This document shows, in pieces, positions 53,142 to 62,397 of a DNA stretch of 64,000 nt (its first letter is position 1; every line of letters starts with the position of its first letter). The position numbers and the translations under genes were made by a program. The DNA is taken from the NCBI GenBank assembly GCA_903919975.1, contig CAIXKE010000057.1, positions 1 to 64,000 of the forward strand, written 5' to 3'. The stretch comes from Akkermansiaceae bacterium. Its GTDB lineage: Bacteria; Verrucomicrobiota; Verrucomicrobiia; Verrucomicrobiales; Akkermansiaceae. The notes under the pieces are model-generated. The model saw only the letters and a list, made by a program, of their open reading frames with translations, searched no databases and was not told where the DNA came from.

Positions 53142-54596
53142 ATGAACCCGATAGAATTTCACAACGCCGCCTACAGTCGCCGCCAATTCTTCCGCAAGTC
53201 CGGCACCGGCCTCGGCATGGCCGCGCTCGCGTCCCTGATGGGAAAACACGGAGTCTCCGCCGCCGAAAGCCTCGCAGCAAAGTTGCCGCAAATCGCCCCC
53301 AAGGCGAAACGCGTGATCTACATCTCATTGATCGGCGCGCCCTCGCAGATGGATCTTTTCGACTACAAACCGCAGCTTAAGCAGCGCTTCAAAGAGGACC
53401 TCAACGGTTGGCTCAAGGGGCAGGGCGAGCGCCTCACTGGCATGACTTCCGGGCAATCCGCTTTCCCGCTGGCTCCCTCGATTTTCAAATTCCAGCAACA
53501 CGGCCAGTCCGGCACATGGGTCAGCGAGTTGCTGCCATGGACCTCAAAAATGGTGGATGATCTCTGCGTCATCAAGTCGATGCACACCGATGCCATCAAC
53601 CACGAGCCAGCCAACCAGTTGATCTACACCGGTTCGATGCAGGCGGGCAAGGCGTCCATCGGATCGTGGCTATCCTACGGTCTCGGTTCGATGAATCAGG
53701 AACTGCCGTCGTTTGTCGTGCTGCACGCCAAGCACACTTCGCCGTATGCCAACGTGCAGGCGATTTCCTCCCGGCTGTGGGGCTCCGGCTATCTGCCAGG
53801 CAAGCACTCAGGCGTCTCGCTCCGTTCGCTCGGCGATCCTGTCCTGTTTCTTGAGGACACGCCCGGCATCACGCGCGAGGCTCGCCGCAATATGCTCGAT
53901 GGCCTCAACGCGCTGAACCAGCGCTCGTTTTCCGCGATTGGCGATCCGGAGATCGAGGTCCGCATGCAGCAATATGAAATGGCCTTCCGCATGCAGGCTT
54001 CCGTGCCCGAGCTCACCGATCTATCAGGTGAAACCGAGGCCACCTATCAACTTTACGGCGATGACAGCAAAAACCGCGGCACCTTCGCCAACTCCGCGCT
54101 GATGTCCCGCCGTTTGCTTGAGCGCGGCGTGCGTTTCGTCCAGATTTTCCACCGTGGATGGGACCAGCACGGCGATCTTCCCCGTGATCTCGCCTCGCAG
54201 TGCAAGGACGTGGACCAAGGTTGTTACGGCCTGATCCAAGACCTGAAACAACGCGGCATGCTCGAGGACACGCTCGTCGTCTGGGGCGGCGAATTCGGCC
54301 GCACCGTCTATTGCCAAGGCGGCCTCAGCGAGGACAACTACGGCCGCGACCACCACCCGCGTTGTTTCACCATCTGGATGGCCGGAGGCGGAATCAAGGG
54401 CGGCCAAGTCTATGGCGAAACCGACGAAATGTCCTACAACATCGTCGACAAACCCGTTCACATCCGGGACCTGCACGCCACCATGCTCCACGCTCTCGGC
54501 CTTGAGCACGAACGCCTCAGCTACAAGTTCCAAGGCCTCGACCAACGCCTCACCGGTGTGGAACCCGCCAAGGTCATCAAAGACTGGTTCATTTGA
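53142..54596 (+). CDS. DUF1501 family protein, Tat-exported
   Basis: A 484-aa protein with a twin-arginine signal ([20 protein letters not shown]). The alkaline-phosphatase/sulfatase-like DUF1501 fold follows, with conserved stretches [57 protein letters not shown] and [16 protein letters not shown]. It is 6 bases after the DUF1553 gene; the two form the usual pair. Metal-site residues Asp and His are present, but the activity is not known. Confidence 0.94.
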   Translation: MNPIEFHNAAYSRRQFFRKSGTGLGMAALASLMGKHGVSAAESLAAKLPQIAPKAKRVIYISLIGAPSQMDLFDYKPQLKQRFKEDLNGWLKGQGERLTGMTSGQSAFPLAPSIFKFQQHGQSGTWVSELLPWTSKMVDDLCVIKSMHTDAINHEPANQLIYTGSMQAGKASIGSWLSYGLGSMNQELPSFVVLHAKHTSPYANVQAISSRLWGSGYLPGKHSGVSLRSLGDPVLFLEDTPGITREARRNMLDGLNALNQRSFSAIGDPEIEVRMQQYEMAFRMQASVPELTDLSGETEATYQLYGDDSKNRGTFANSALMSRRLLERGVRFVQIFHRGWDQHGDLPRDLASQCKDVDQGCYGLIQDLKQRGMLEDTLVVWGGEFGRTVYCQGGLSEDNYGRDHHPRCFTIWMAGGGIKGGQVYGETDEMSYNIVDKPVHIRDLHATMLHALGLEHERLSYKFQGLDQRLTGVEPAKVIKDWFI

Positions 54597-54602
54597 TGGC
54601 AA

Positions 54603-54667
54603 AAAGTAGTTTAGGACTTCAGTCCGTTCTTCGTGCGTAAGAACGGACTGAAGTCCTGGACTACTTT
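54603..54667. terminator. Long hairpin between convergent DUF1501 and pseudopilin genes
   Basis: AAAGTAGTTTAGGACTTC plus AGTCCGTTCTT pairs with AAGAACGGACTGAAGTCC plus TGGACTACTTT: a 29-bp stem with two wobble pairs and a 7-base loop. The sequence fills the gap between two convergent genes, so it probably ends both transcripts. Such GGACTTCAGTCC palindromes are likely dispersed in the genome. Confidence 0.85.
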
Positions 54668-55213
54668 CTAGAAGTTCCTGATGTCGTCCTTGTCGTCATC
54701 TTTATCCTTGCCCATCGACCAAAGGTCGAAATCCGGATTTTCCGCGGTATCTCCTTTGCGATATCGATAATTCTCGCCCCAAGGATCGATGATGAAGAGA
54801 GGCTGTGTCGGCATCACTTTCGATGGTTCGATCCAACCCTGCTTGGAGGTTGTGGGATCGAGTTCTGGGACATAGATCTTGGTTGCCAGTGAATTGTTCG
54901 GATCGGGTCGATTGGGATTTTTGCTGAATTGGTATCCTTCGTAAAACAGCGCGGTATAGAGTTCCTTAGAAAAATCTCCATCCACCGTGGGGTTTTCAGT
55001 GATTCCTGGATATCTGCCCATATCCAGCTTGTATTCCTCGATAGCATTGGAGAGCAAGGCCATCTGGACTCTGGCTTTTTCCTTGGCTTGGCGATCTTGG
55101 ACGAAGCCGAAACTGCCCACACCGATCGCCGCAAGGATCAGCATAATGGCGATGACCACCAGCAGTTCAACGAGGGTGAAACCAATCCGAGTCTTGCGGC
55201 GATTGCTTTTCAT
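54668..55213 (-). CDS. gspG: Type II secretion major pseudopilin (GspG-like)
   Basis: A 181-aa prepilin-like protein. The leader peptide KSNRRKTRIG is followed by the methylated N-terminus FTLVELLVVIAIMLILAAIG, cut after Gly11 by prepilin peptidase. Then an alpha-helix, and a C-terminal LFIIDPWGENYRYRK typical of GspG. The acidic C-terminus (DKDDDKDDI) may bind calcium, as in other GspG. The track start at 55264 is a GTG overlapping the previous stop; the ATG at 55213 gives a normal leader. It is the last gene of the GspE-GspE-GspF-GspG run. Confidence 0.92.
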   Translation of the reverse strand: MKSNRRKTRIGFTLVELLVVIAIMLILAAIGVGSFGFVQDRQAKEKARVQMALLSNAIEEYKLDMGRYPGITENPTVDGDFSKELYTALFYEGYQFSKNPNRPDPNNSLATKIYVPELDPTTSKQGWIEPSKVMPTQPLFIIDPWGENYRYRKGDTAENPDFDLWSMGKDKDDDKDDIRNF

Positions 55214-55260
55214 GATCTTGAACTCAATAGATTTTTCCGTCGTAGGCACCGGCTTGGAAT

Positions 55261-56538
55261 TCACTCGATTCCCGACATCATCTTAATCAATGGTAGGAAC
55301 AATGCAAATACAACCGAGCCAACCATGAGGGCTAGGAAGACAATCATCATCGGCTCCAAGATGGAGGTCAGGGCGGTGATTGAGTTATCGACTTCATCGT
55401 CATAGACATCCGCCACCTTGAGGAGCATTTCCGGGAGTTGACCGGTTTCCTCACCGACATCTACCATGGAGATGACCATATTGGGGAACACTCCGGATGC
55501 CTGGAGTGGGGTGACGATGGTTTCCCCTTCCTTGACGGATTCATGAACTTTCTCGATGGCTTGGGAAATGATCACGTTGCCAGCGGTGTCCCGGGTGATA
55601 TTGAGCGCTTGGAGAATGGGCACGCCGGAAGTGACGAGAGTGCCGAGAGTGCGCGAGAACCGCGAGACGGCGCTCTTGCGTTGGATGTCGCCAATCACAG
55701 GGAGGTGCAACTTCAGCTTGTCGATTATCATCCGGCCGCCTTTGGTGCCACCCCAAAGATTGAAGAGGAAAATTCCAATACCGATGAAGACGAACACGAA
55801 AACCACGTTCGGCACGATCAGTGGGCGGGCCAGAAAGAACTTCGAGGTGCCGAAGACAATTTGCGATATGAGCGGCAATTGCTGCCCCGTATCCCTGAAC
55901 ATCGTTTCAAATTTCGGGACGATGACAATCATCAGGAACACCAAAATGGCGACCGCAATAAACATGACGATCAATGGATAGACCATTGCGGAAACGATCT
56001 TATTTTTGAGTTTCTGGGCCTTTTCCTGATATTCCGCAAGACGATTGAGGACAATTTCCAAGACCCCGCCCAGTTCGCCGGCCTTGACCATGTTGACGTA
56101 AAGTTTGTTGAAAATCTTGGGATGTTGGGCAAGCGACTCGGAAAAGGTGGAGCCTCCCAGAACATTGTCAGCAAGCGCATTGACGGTCGCTTTGAGCATT
56201 GGATTGGGCTCCTGTTTCTCCAGCACGGTGAGACTGCGGAGCAACGGCAAGCCGGCATCGATGAGCGTGGCGAGCTGCCGTGTGAAAATCATCAGGTTCT
56301 TGGGCTTCACCTTGCCGCCCAATTGCCCCTTGGATGACTTGGCTTTGGCCTTCACCTTGCCTTTGGGTGAGGGTGTTGAGGCTTTGGATTTTTTATCCTT
56401 CCCCTCTTCTTGGATCTGAGTCGGGTAAAGCCCCTTGGAGCGGAGTTGCTGAATCGCTTCAGATTCACTGTTGGCTGGGATCACGCCATTGACTTGCTCA
56501 CCTTTTGCATCGAGGGCGGAGTATTGAAAGTTGGCCAT
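55261..56538 (-). CDS. GspF/PilC-type inner membrane protein (module 2)
   Basis: A 425-aa polytopic protein. It begins with ANFQYSALDAKGEQVNGVIP, and the two GspF domains are NLMIFTRQLATLIDAGLPLL and FSRTLGTLVTSGVPILQALN. Membrane segments lie near 190-215, 245-265 and at the C-terminus (MIVFLALMVGSVVFALFLPLI). A charged linker (GKDKKSKASTPSPKGKVK) follows the N-terminal cap, as in module 1. It overlaps the pseudopilin GTG by four bases. Partner ATPases are the two genes upstream. Confidence 0.95.
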   Translation of the reverse strand: MANFQYSALDAKGEQVNGVIPANSESEAIQQLRSKGLYPTQIQEEGKDKKSKASTPSPKGKVKAKAKSSKGQLGGKVKPKNLMIFTRQLATLIDAGLPLLRSLTVLEKQEPNPMLKATVNALADNVLGGSTFSESLAQHPKIFNKLYVNMVKAGELGGVLEIVLNRLAEYQEKAQKLKNKIVSAMVYPLIVMFIAVAILVFLMIVIVPKFETMFRDTGQQLPLISQIVFGTSKFFLARPLIVPNVVFVFVFIGIGIFLFNLWGGTKGGRMIIDKLKLHLPVIGDIQRKSAVSRFSRTLGTLVTSGVPILQALNITRDTAGNVIISQAIEKVHESVKEGETIVTPLQASGVFPNMVISMVDVGEETGQLPEMLLKVADVYDDEVDNSITALTSILEPMMIVFLALMVGSVVFALFLPLIKMMSGIE

Positions 56539-56627
56539 AAGGTTGGGTGTTTAGTTTGCCGGTATTGGACGTTGATTAAAAGACAGAATGAAAAAAAGAG
56601 ATGATTGGCGATGGAAAAATACTCGAA

Positions 56628-58298
56628 TCACGTGTATTTAAGCACTTCTTCGATGGTGGTATTGCCGAGGTAAATGTTACGCAACCCGTCCTCGCGGAGA
56701 GTATTCATTCCGAGTTCAACGGCCTTTTGCTTAATCACGACCGTCGGAGCCCGGGCTGTAATGAGCTCGCCGATGGGATTGGTGATATTGAGCAATTCGT
56801 AAAGACCACGGCGGCCGCGATAGCCGGTTTGGCCGCAGACGTCGCATCCGGCACCGGTGAAAAACTGCTTGTCGCCGAGTTCGTGGGCGGACACACCCAG
56901 TTGGCTCAAAATTGCTTCGTTGGGTTCGTAGGGGGATTTGCATTCCTTACAAATCGTCCGGACGAGGCGCTGGGCGAGAACGCCTTCGAGTGACGCCGCG
57001 ACGAGAAACGGCTCGCAGCCCATGTCCACCAGACGGGTGATCGCCCCGGACGCATCATTGGTGTGAAGGGTGGAAAGCACCAAGTGACCGGTGAGCGCGG
57101 CTTGAATCGCGATGGTGGCGGTTTCCTTATCGCGCATTTCCCCGATCATGATGCGGTCCGGGTCCTGACGCAGGAAGGCCCGCAAAATGCGTGGGAAATC
57201 GAGGCCGATGGCTTCATTGATCGGGATCTGAATAATGCCATCGATGTCATACTCGACCGGATCCTCAGCGGTCAGCAACTTGGAATCGATGGTATTGATC
57301 CGTCGGAGCGCGGCATAGAGAGTGGTGGTTTTACCCGCACCAGTGGGCCCCGTGACAATGAAAATCCCGTTGGGTTTTTCGATCGTCTCAATGATGTAAT
57401 TGTAGATATGGTCGGTGAGACCGAGATTCTCGAGCGAGAGATTCACCGACGATCGGTCCAACACCCGGAGCACGATCGATTCACCATAGTAGGTGGGCAG
57501 TGAAGAGACCCGCATGTCCACCTGCTTTTCGCCGACCTGTTTAACGATCCGTCCATCCTGGGGGACGCGGCGCTCGGCAATGTTCATGTTGGCCATGACC
57601 TTGACGCGGGAGATGATCGGCAGGGCGAGATGGACCGGCGGCGGAGCCATTTCATAGAGCGCGCCGTCCACCCGATAGCGGATCTTGAAGTCTTTTTCAA
57701 ACGGCTCGAAGTGGATGTCGGAAGCCTTTTCCTTGATTGCCTGATAGAGCACAAGATCGACGTAGCGCATGATCGGGGCGGAATTCGCCTCGGATTCGAT
57801 GTCATCCGTTATTTGGGACTTTCCGCCAATCACGAACTGGCTGAGCAGGTCCTGCATGGCATTGCCCTCGCCGCCGTAGCATTCGTTGATCTTGGCCTCG
57901 ACCAGATAGTCCGGGGCGACGACCACGGTGATTTCCCGCCCTAGGGAAAAGCGCAGATCCTCGACGGTCTGCGGGTTGAGAGGATCAACCAGGGCGATGT
58001 GGAGGCCGTTTTCATCAAAACTGATCGGCAGCGCACCATGCAAACGCGCGGTTCCGGCGGGAACTAGTTTGAGCAGCGCCTCGGACGGTGTCCAGTCCCG
58101 GAGATTCACGGTGGAGGTGCCAAGCTCGGAGGCGATAATCGGCCAAACATCATCGCGGTTCTCGATAATTTGGAAGTCCGCGAGGATCTCGGCGATTTCC
58201 TTGCCGCTGTGATCCACCTCGGTGAGGAGATCCTGCCCGAGGCTTTGATCGATCAAGCCGCGGGATTGGAAAAGTTCGATAATCTGCTTGTTGTCCAT
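56628..58298 (-). CDS. GspE/PilB-type secretion ATPase (module 2, first)
   Basis: A 556-aa ATPase. Its GspE_N domain starts with DNKQIIELFQSRGLIDQSL. The core has DIHFEPFEKDFKIRYRVDG, Walker A GPTGAGKTTTLYAALRR near 314, VEYDIDGIIQIPINE, Walker B DRIMIGEMRDKETATIA and TLHTNDASGAITRLVDMG. The zinc site is CKECK...GCDVCGQTGYRGR. The start is near its neighbour; the next ATPase gene is 49 bases upstream. Both probably serve one machine or two related ones. Confidence 0.95.
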   Translation of the reverse strand: MDNKQIIELFQSRGLIDQSLGQDLLTEVDHSGKEIAEILADFQIIENRDDVWPIIASELGTSTVNLRDWTPSEALLKLVPAGTARLHGALPISFDENGLHIALVDPLNPQTVEDLRFSLGREITVVVAPDYLVEAKINECYGGEGNAMQDLLSQFVIGGKSQITDDIESEANSAPIMRYVDLVLYQAIKEKASDIHFEPFEKDFKIRYRVDGALYEMAPPPVHLALPIISRVKVMANMNIAERRVPQDGRIVKQVGEKQVDMRVSSLPTYYGESIVLRVLDRSSVNLSLENLGLTDHIYNYIIETIEKPNGIFIVTGPTGAGKTTTLYAALRRINTIDSKLLTAEDPVEYDIDGIIQIPINEAIGLDFPRILRAFLRQDPDRIMIGEMRDKETATIAIQAALTGHLVLSTLHTNDASGAITRLVDMGCEPFLVAASLEGVLAQRLVRTICKECKSPYEPNEAILSQLGVSAHELGDKQFFTGAGCDVCGQTGYRGRRGLYELLNITNPIGELITARAPTVVIKQKAVELGMNTLREDGLRNIYLGNTTIEEVLKYT

Positions 58299-58347
58299 GG
58301 ACCGTTAAAAACGAGAATTTTATGCAAGGGGGATAGGATTCCGGCGA

Positions 58348-60027
58348 TCAATCGTCATCTGACATGGTGGCGTGCACCACCTCGGAGCCGGAAGTGAGGC
58401 CGACGAGCACTTTGCGGATTCCGTCTTCGCGCAAGGTGCGCATGCCGAGTTCGCGGGCGCGGCGGCGGAGTTGGCTGGTACTGAGACCGGTGTTGATCAT
58501 CTGACGGACCTCGTCATCAATGAGGAATAACTCGAAAATCCCCATCCGGCCTTTGTAGCCGTTTTGGCGGCATTTGTCGCAACCAACGGGGCTGAAAATC
58601 GTGGCTTCGGTCATCCGGGATGGATCTAGCGTCAACGCTGCCATTTCCTTGTCGGTGAGTTCGGCGGGGGTCTTGCAGATCGGGCAAAGTTTTCTCACCA
58701 ATCGTTGCGCGAGAATGCCGCGCACGGCGGATGCAATCAGGAAGGGCTTCACGCCAATATCCGCAAGACGGGCGATGGCAGACGGCGCGTCGTTGGTGTG
58801 CAAGGTGGAAAACACCAAGTGGCCGGTAAGCGAGGCATTGATAGCGATGTTCGCGGTTTCCATATCGCGGATTTCCCCGATCATGATGATGTTCGGAGCT
58901 TGGCGGAGCATGGCGCGCAGGGCGGCGGCAAAGGTCATGCCGATGTCGGTCTTGACCATGACTTGATTGATACCGGGAAGCTCATACTCGACCGGGTCTT
59001 CCACCGTGATGATTTTTTTGTCCGGCTTATTGATGACGTTGAGGCAAGCGTAGAGCGTCGTGGTCTTGCCGGAGCCGGTGGGGCCGGTCACCAACAGGAT
59101 ACCGTCTGGCAGTCCGAGCAATTGTTCGAAGGTGTGTTGGTCATCGGAGAAGAACCCGAGTTCCGGCAAGCCGAGCAGCAATGCGGTTTTATCAAGGATC
59201 CGCATGACGATCGATTCGCCATGATTCGAGGGAACCGAGGAAACCCGAAGATCCACTTCCTTGACCCCCATCTTGAGTTGGATCCGACCATCCTGAGGCA
59301 AGCGTTTTTCAGCAATGGACATGGTACCGCTCATCACCTTCAGACGCGCAATAATGGCAGGCAGCAATTTTTTTGGATGCGTATCCACATGGATGAGCTT
59401 GCCATCGAGACGGTAGCGAACACGCACCGAGGTCTCCAAAGGCTCAATATGAATATCGGAAGCCCGGACGCGGAATGCCTCGGAGAGCATTTGCAGGACC
59501 AAGCGGATAATCGGTGCGTCGCCTCCAGTATCACCGGCTTCATCATCGCCGGTAGTGACTGAGAGTCCGGAATCCTCGGAGATGGCCTTTTCCTCGCTGC
59601 CGCCATAGAACTGCTTGAGGTGCTCCTTGATATCCTTCTGGGTGCAGCATACTAGGTTTGTTTCGCGGCCAATGATGTGCGGCAGGGTATCCAGCGCCTC
59701 GAAATTCAGGGGATCCGCCAAGGCGATCGTCAAAGTCAGTCCATCGTCCTCGACGGGAATGACCTGATAACGTCTGGCAACATCCTCAGAGATCGTCTCC
59801 GTGATGCCCAGTTCGAAATGCACATCCATGAGGCGCACGAATGGTATGCCGGCATTTGTGGCAAGCGTCTGAGCAACGCCCTCTTGGGTCAGTTGATTGC
59901 TTACGAGGAGATGCTCGATGATCGTCTCCGATTCGGAAAGCACTGCCCTGGCATGATTGATCTCATCCGAGCTCACCAGACCGGCTTCGACGAGCAATTG
60001 TGCAAGATAATCTTCGTTTGAAAACAC
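58348..60027 (-). CDS. GspE/PilB-type secretion ATPase (module 2, second)
   Basis: A 559-aa ATPase, clearly paralogous to the previous gene. It has a GspE_N domain (LAQLLVEAGLVSSDEINHAR), an HVDTHPKKLLPAIIARLKVM linker, Walker A GPTGSGKTTTLYACL near 312, VEDPVEYELPGINQVMVKTD, NIIMIGEIRDMETANIA, and TLHTNDAPSAIARLADIG. Zinc site: CPICK...GCDKCRQNGYKGR. It is the first gene of the minus-strand run. One of the two paralogues may act in retraction or in a second pilus, but neither looks like the PilT type. Confidence 0.94.
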   Translation of the reverse strand: MFSNEDYLAQLLVEAGLVSSDEINHARAVLSESETIIEHLLVSNQLTQEGVAQTLATNAGIPFVRLMDVHFELGITETISEDVARRYQVIPVEDDGLTLTIALADPLNFEALDTLPHIIGRETNLVCCTQKDIKEHLKQFYGGSEEKAISEDSGLSVTTGDDEAGDTGGDAPIIRLVLQMLSEAFRVRASDIHIEPLETSVRVRYRLDGKLIHVDTHPKKLLPAIIARLKVMSGTMSIAEKRLPQDGRIQLKMGVKEVDLRVSSVPSNHGESIVMRILDKTALLLGLPELGFFSDDQHTFEQLLGLPDGILLVTGPTGSGKTTTLYACLNVINKPDKKIITVEDPVEYELPGINQVMVKTDIGMTFAAALRAMLRQAPNIIMIGEIRDMETANIAINASLTGHLVFSTLHTNDAPSAIARLADIGVKPFLIASAVRGILAQRLVRKLCPICKTPAELTDKEMAALTLDPSRMTEATIFSPVGCDKCRQNGYKGRMGIFELFLIDDEVRQMINTGLSTSQLRRRARELGMRTLREDGIRKVLVGLTSGSEVVHATMSDDD

Positions 60028-60174
60028 TGGGTTTTAAGTCCTTAAAATTGGTTTGGGATAGAGCGGCTTCGGACAAAGCCATTGCTGCAACTTTTGAAGA
60101 TTGGTCAAGCGGTCCCTCTAATGTCAACCAGCCAGATCACCGTAATCTCGGTTTTCTCGTTTGCCCGTAAAATT

Positions 60175-60199
60175 GTCATGGTCTTGTAAACACCATGAC
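60175..60199. repeat. Short hairpin between the esterase and the ATPase gene
   Basis: GTCATGGT and ACCATGAC are perfect 8-bp inverted arms with a 9-base spacer. They lie just after the esterase stop and upstream of the ATPase promoter region; either a weak terminator or an operator. Confidence 0.6.
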
Positions 60200-60217
60200 C
60201 ATTCATCGCACGGCACA

Positions 60218-61135
60218 TCATGAGCCGTTGGCGAGTTTGCTGCTGACCAACCATTCGTTGAGCAGGCTCGGCCAGTTCACTGAATCACCTTTTCCCTTCA
60301 GTCCGAAGCCATGGCCGCCCTGCGCAAAGACGTGGCAGACGACAGGCACTTTGTTTTCCGCACAGCGGGCGGCGAACTCCAACGAGTTGCGAACCGGCAC
60401 GGCACCGTCATCCGCGGCATGGATCAGGAAACACGGTGGTGTCTTGGAATCCACCCGCATAGCGGTGGAGACTCTTTTGACGAGCGCAGGGGCCGGAGAT
60501 TCTCCGAGTAGGCGACGCTTCGATCCGCCATGCACCCATGGTTCGTCCATCCCGATCACTGGATACACGAGCACCGCGAAGTCCGGGCGACATGATTGCT
60601 GGTCCACGGCGTCCTTGCCTTCCTCTGAAAATTTCTCCTCCCACAAAGTGGCGCACATCGATGCCAGATGACCGCCAGCCGAGGAACCCATCACGCCGAC
60701 TTTCGACGGATCCACGCCCCATTCCTCCGCCCGGGCGCGGGTCAGGCGGATCGCTCGGCGTGCGTCGAGCAGTGGTATCGGGAATTGAAATCCGACGGCG
60801 TCTTGACCGCTGACCCGGTATTTCACCAGCACGGCGGCAATTCCCCGCTGATTGAGCCATGCGGCATAATCGCGGCCCTCATGACTCATCGCCAGTCTCG
60901 TATATCCGCCTCCCGGAAAGATGACGACTGCCGCACCCGTCCGCCTCGAAACCTCGGGCAGGTATAATTCGTATTGGGGCAGCGCGGAGTCAGTGCGTCT
61001 GCTGCCCGCCTTATCGCTTTCGGACACCACTGGCGGTTTGGCCCCGCCGGGAGCTTCTCCGGGCCAGAGTGGCAGCCACTCGGCGGAAGCGATCAAACAG
61101 GAAGCGTATAGTATGAGGATGATAGCTCGAAGCAT
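60218..61135 (-). CDS. Secreted alpha/beta-hydrolase (BD-FAE-like esterase)
   Basis: A 305-aa protein with a signal peptide (LRAIILILYASCLIASA). The alpha/beta-hydrolase core has an oxyanion-type AAVVIFPGGGYTRLAMSHEG, nucleophile Ser in VGVMGSSAGGHLASMC, then the acid PPCFLIHAADDGAVPV, and the catalytic His in FAQGGHGFGLKG. This matches the secreted acetylxylan/feruloyl esterase-like group common in plant-polymer degraders. The start at 61135 was chosen over the track start at 61153. The gene follows ftsW on the same strand after 91 bases. Confidence 0.88.
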   Translation of the reverse strand: MLRAIILILYASCLIASAEWLPLWPGEAPGGAKPPVVSESDKAGSRRTDSALPQYELYLPEVSRRTGAAVVIFPGGGYTRLAMSHEGRDYAAWLNQRGIAAVLVKYRVSGQDAVGFQFPIPLLDARRAIRLTRARAEEWGVDPSKVGVMGSSAGGHLASMCATLWEEKFSEEGKDAVDQQSCRPDFAVLVYPVIGMDEPWVHGGSKRRLLGESPAPALVKRVSTAMRVDSKTPPCFLIHAADDGAVPVRNSLEFAARCAENKVPVVCHVFAQGGHGFGLKGKGDSVNWPSLLNEWLVSSKLANGS

Positions 61136-61226
61136 GTTCATATTTATCAGCATAGTCCGTCATTTGGCGACAGACAAGACCGGCGCATGAAAATCCTGTG
61201 CCGACATCCTGAAACGGGGATGAAAA

Positions 61227-62375
61227 TCACAAGCGCACGGCGAGTCGGGTTTCGCGCGACAAGGGAAACTCCTGCACCACGCGTGCGTGGCAGCGGCGGT
61301 GTATGCCCACCAGCATGCCCACCGCGGCAAGACTGAAGACCAGACTGGTGCCGCCGTAACTGACGAAGGGGAGCGGTAGCCCGTCGTTGGGAAGCATGGC
61401 GGTGGTGACCGCAATGTTCTGGATGGCGGGAACGACGATCAGGCAGGTGAGCCCGAGCGCGATGCAGCGATTGAAGACATTGTTAGCCTGTAGGGCGATG
61501 CCGCAGCCCGCCACGGCGATGAGCACATAACAAAGCACCACGCCAAGGGTGAATGGCAGGCCGAGTTCCTCACCCACCACCGGGAAAATGAAATCGATGT
61601 GCGCGAAGGTGAGTGTGCCGAATTTTTCCACGCCATTGCCAAGGCCCACCCCCCATGGCCCGCCATTGCCGAGGGCGAGTAATGCACGCCACTGCTGCAT
61701 GCCGCGATCGAGTTGATGAATCGGGTTTTCCAGATCAAGCCATGCCTCGATACGACCCCAGCGGTTTGGATCATTGTAGATATACCATGCGGCTCCTGAT
61801 ATCATGGTGAGCGCGGTGGGCACGGCGTAAATCAAGCGGGTGCCCACGCAAAAAAGGATGGCGCCAACGGTCACCGAGAGCGAAAGAGCGGAACCGACGT
61901 CCGTTTCCCCGGCGATCAAGAGAAGAGGCAAGCCCGCAATCATTCCTGGAATCAGGAAGCCACGCCAAAAGGTGTGAATTTCGGTCTGCCAACGCGCGAA
62001 CCAAGCCGCGAGACAGAACACGACCACCATCTTCGCCGGCTCGGATGGCTGAAACTGATTGACGAACGGCATCTTGATCCAGCGCTTGGAGCCAAAGCTT
62101 TCAATGCCGATCCCGGGCATATAACAAAGAGCCAACAATACGCAAACCCCCGCGAGCATCCAGGGAGCGAGTTTGCGGAATTTGTCCAACGGACAATATG
62201 CCGCCCCGATCGCCGCGGCCAGCCCAACCACCACCATAAGCGCCTGACGAGTCAGGAAATGATAGGGATCCTCAATGCCCTTCACCCACGCGCTGGTACT
62301 CGCAAGCATGACCAACCCAAGCGCAACCAATGCGGCGACGGCAGCACAGAGAATGGTGGAGCAATGACGGGTCAC
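61227..62375 (-). CDS. ftsW: Peptidoglycan glycosyltransferase FtsW
   Basis: A 382-aa SEDS-family membrane protein with about ten transmembrane segments, which polymerises lipid II for septal wall synthesis. Family signatures: FVNQFQPSEPAKMVVVFCLA, LIAGETDVGSALSL, ALGNGGPWGVGLGNGVEKF, FIFPVVGEELG, and LPLPFVSYGGTSLVFSLAAVG. FtsW rather than RodA is preferred because of the neighbouring murD. Length is close to the minimum. The LysM gene is between it and murD. Confidence 0.93.
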   Translation of the reverse strand: MTRHCSTILCAAVAALVALGLVMLASTSAWVKGIEDPYHFLTRQALMVVVGLAAAIGAAYCPLDKFRKLAPWMLAGVCVLLALCYMPGIGIESFGSKRWIKMPFVNQFQPSEPAKMVVVFCLAAWFARWQTEIHTFWRGFLIPGMIAGLPLLLIAGETDVGSALSLSVTVGAILFCVGTRLIYAVPTALTMISGAAWYIYNDPNRWGRIEAWLDLENPIHQLDRGMQQWRALLALGNGGPWGVGLGNGVEKFGTLTFAHIDFIFPVVGEELGLPFTLGVVLCYVLIAVAGCGIALQANNVFNRCIALGLTCLIVVPAIQNIAVTTAMLPNDGLPLPFVSYGGTSLVFSLAAVGMLVGIHRRCHARVVQEFPLSRETRLAVRL

Positions 62376-62397
62376 TGGCAGATTTTAAATTCGTGAG

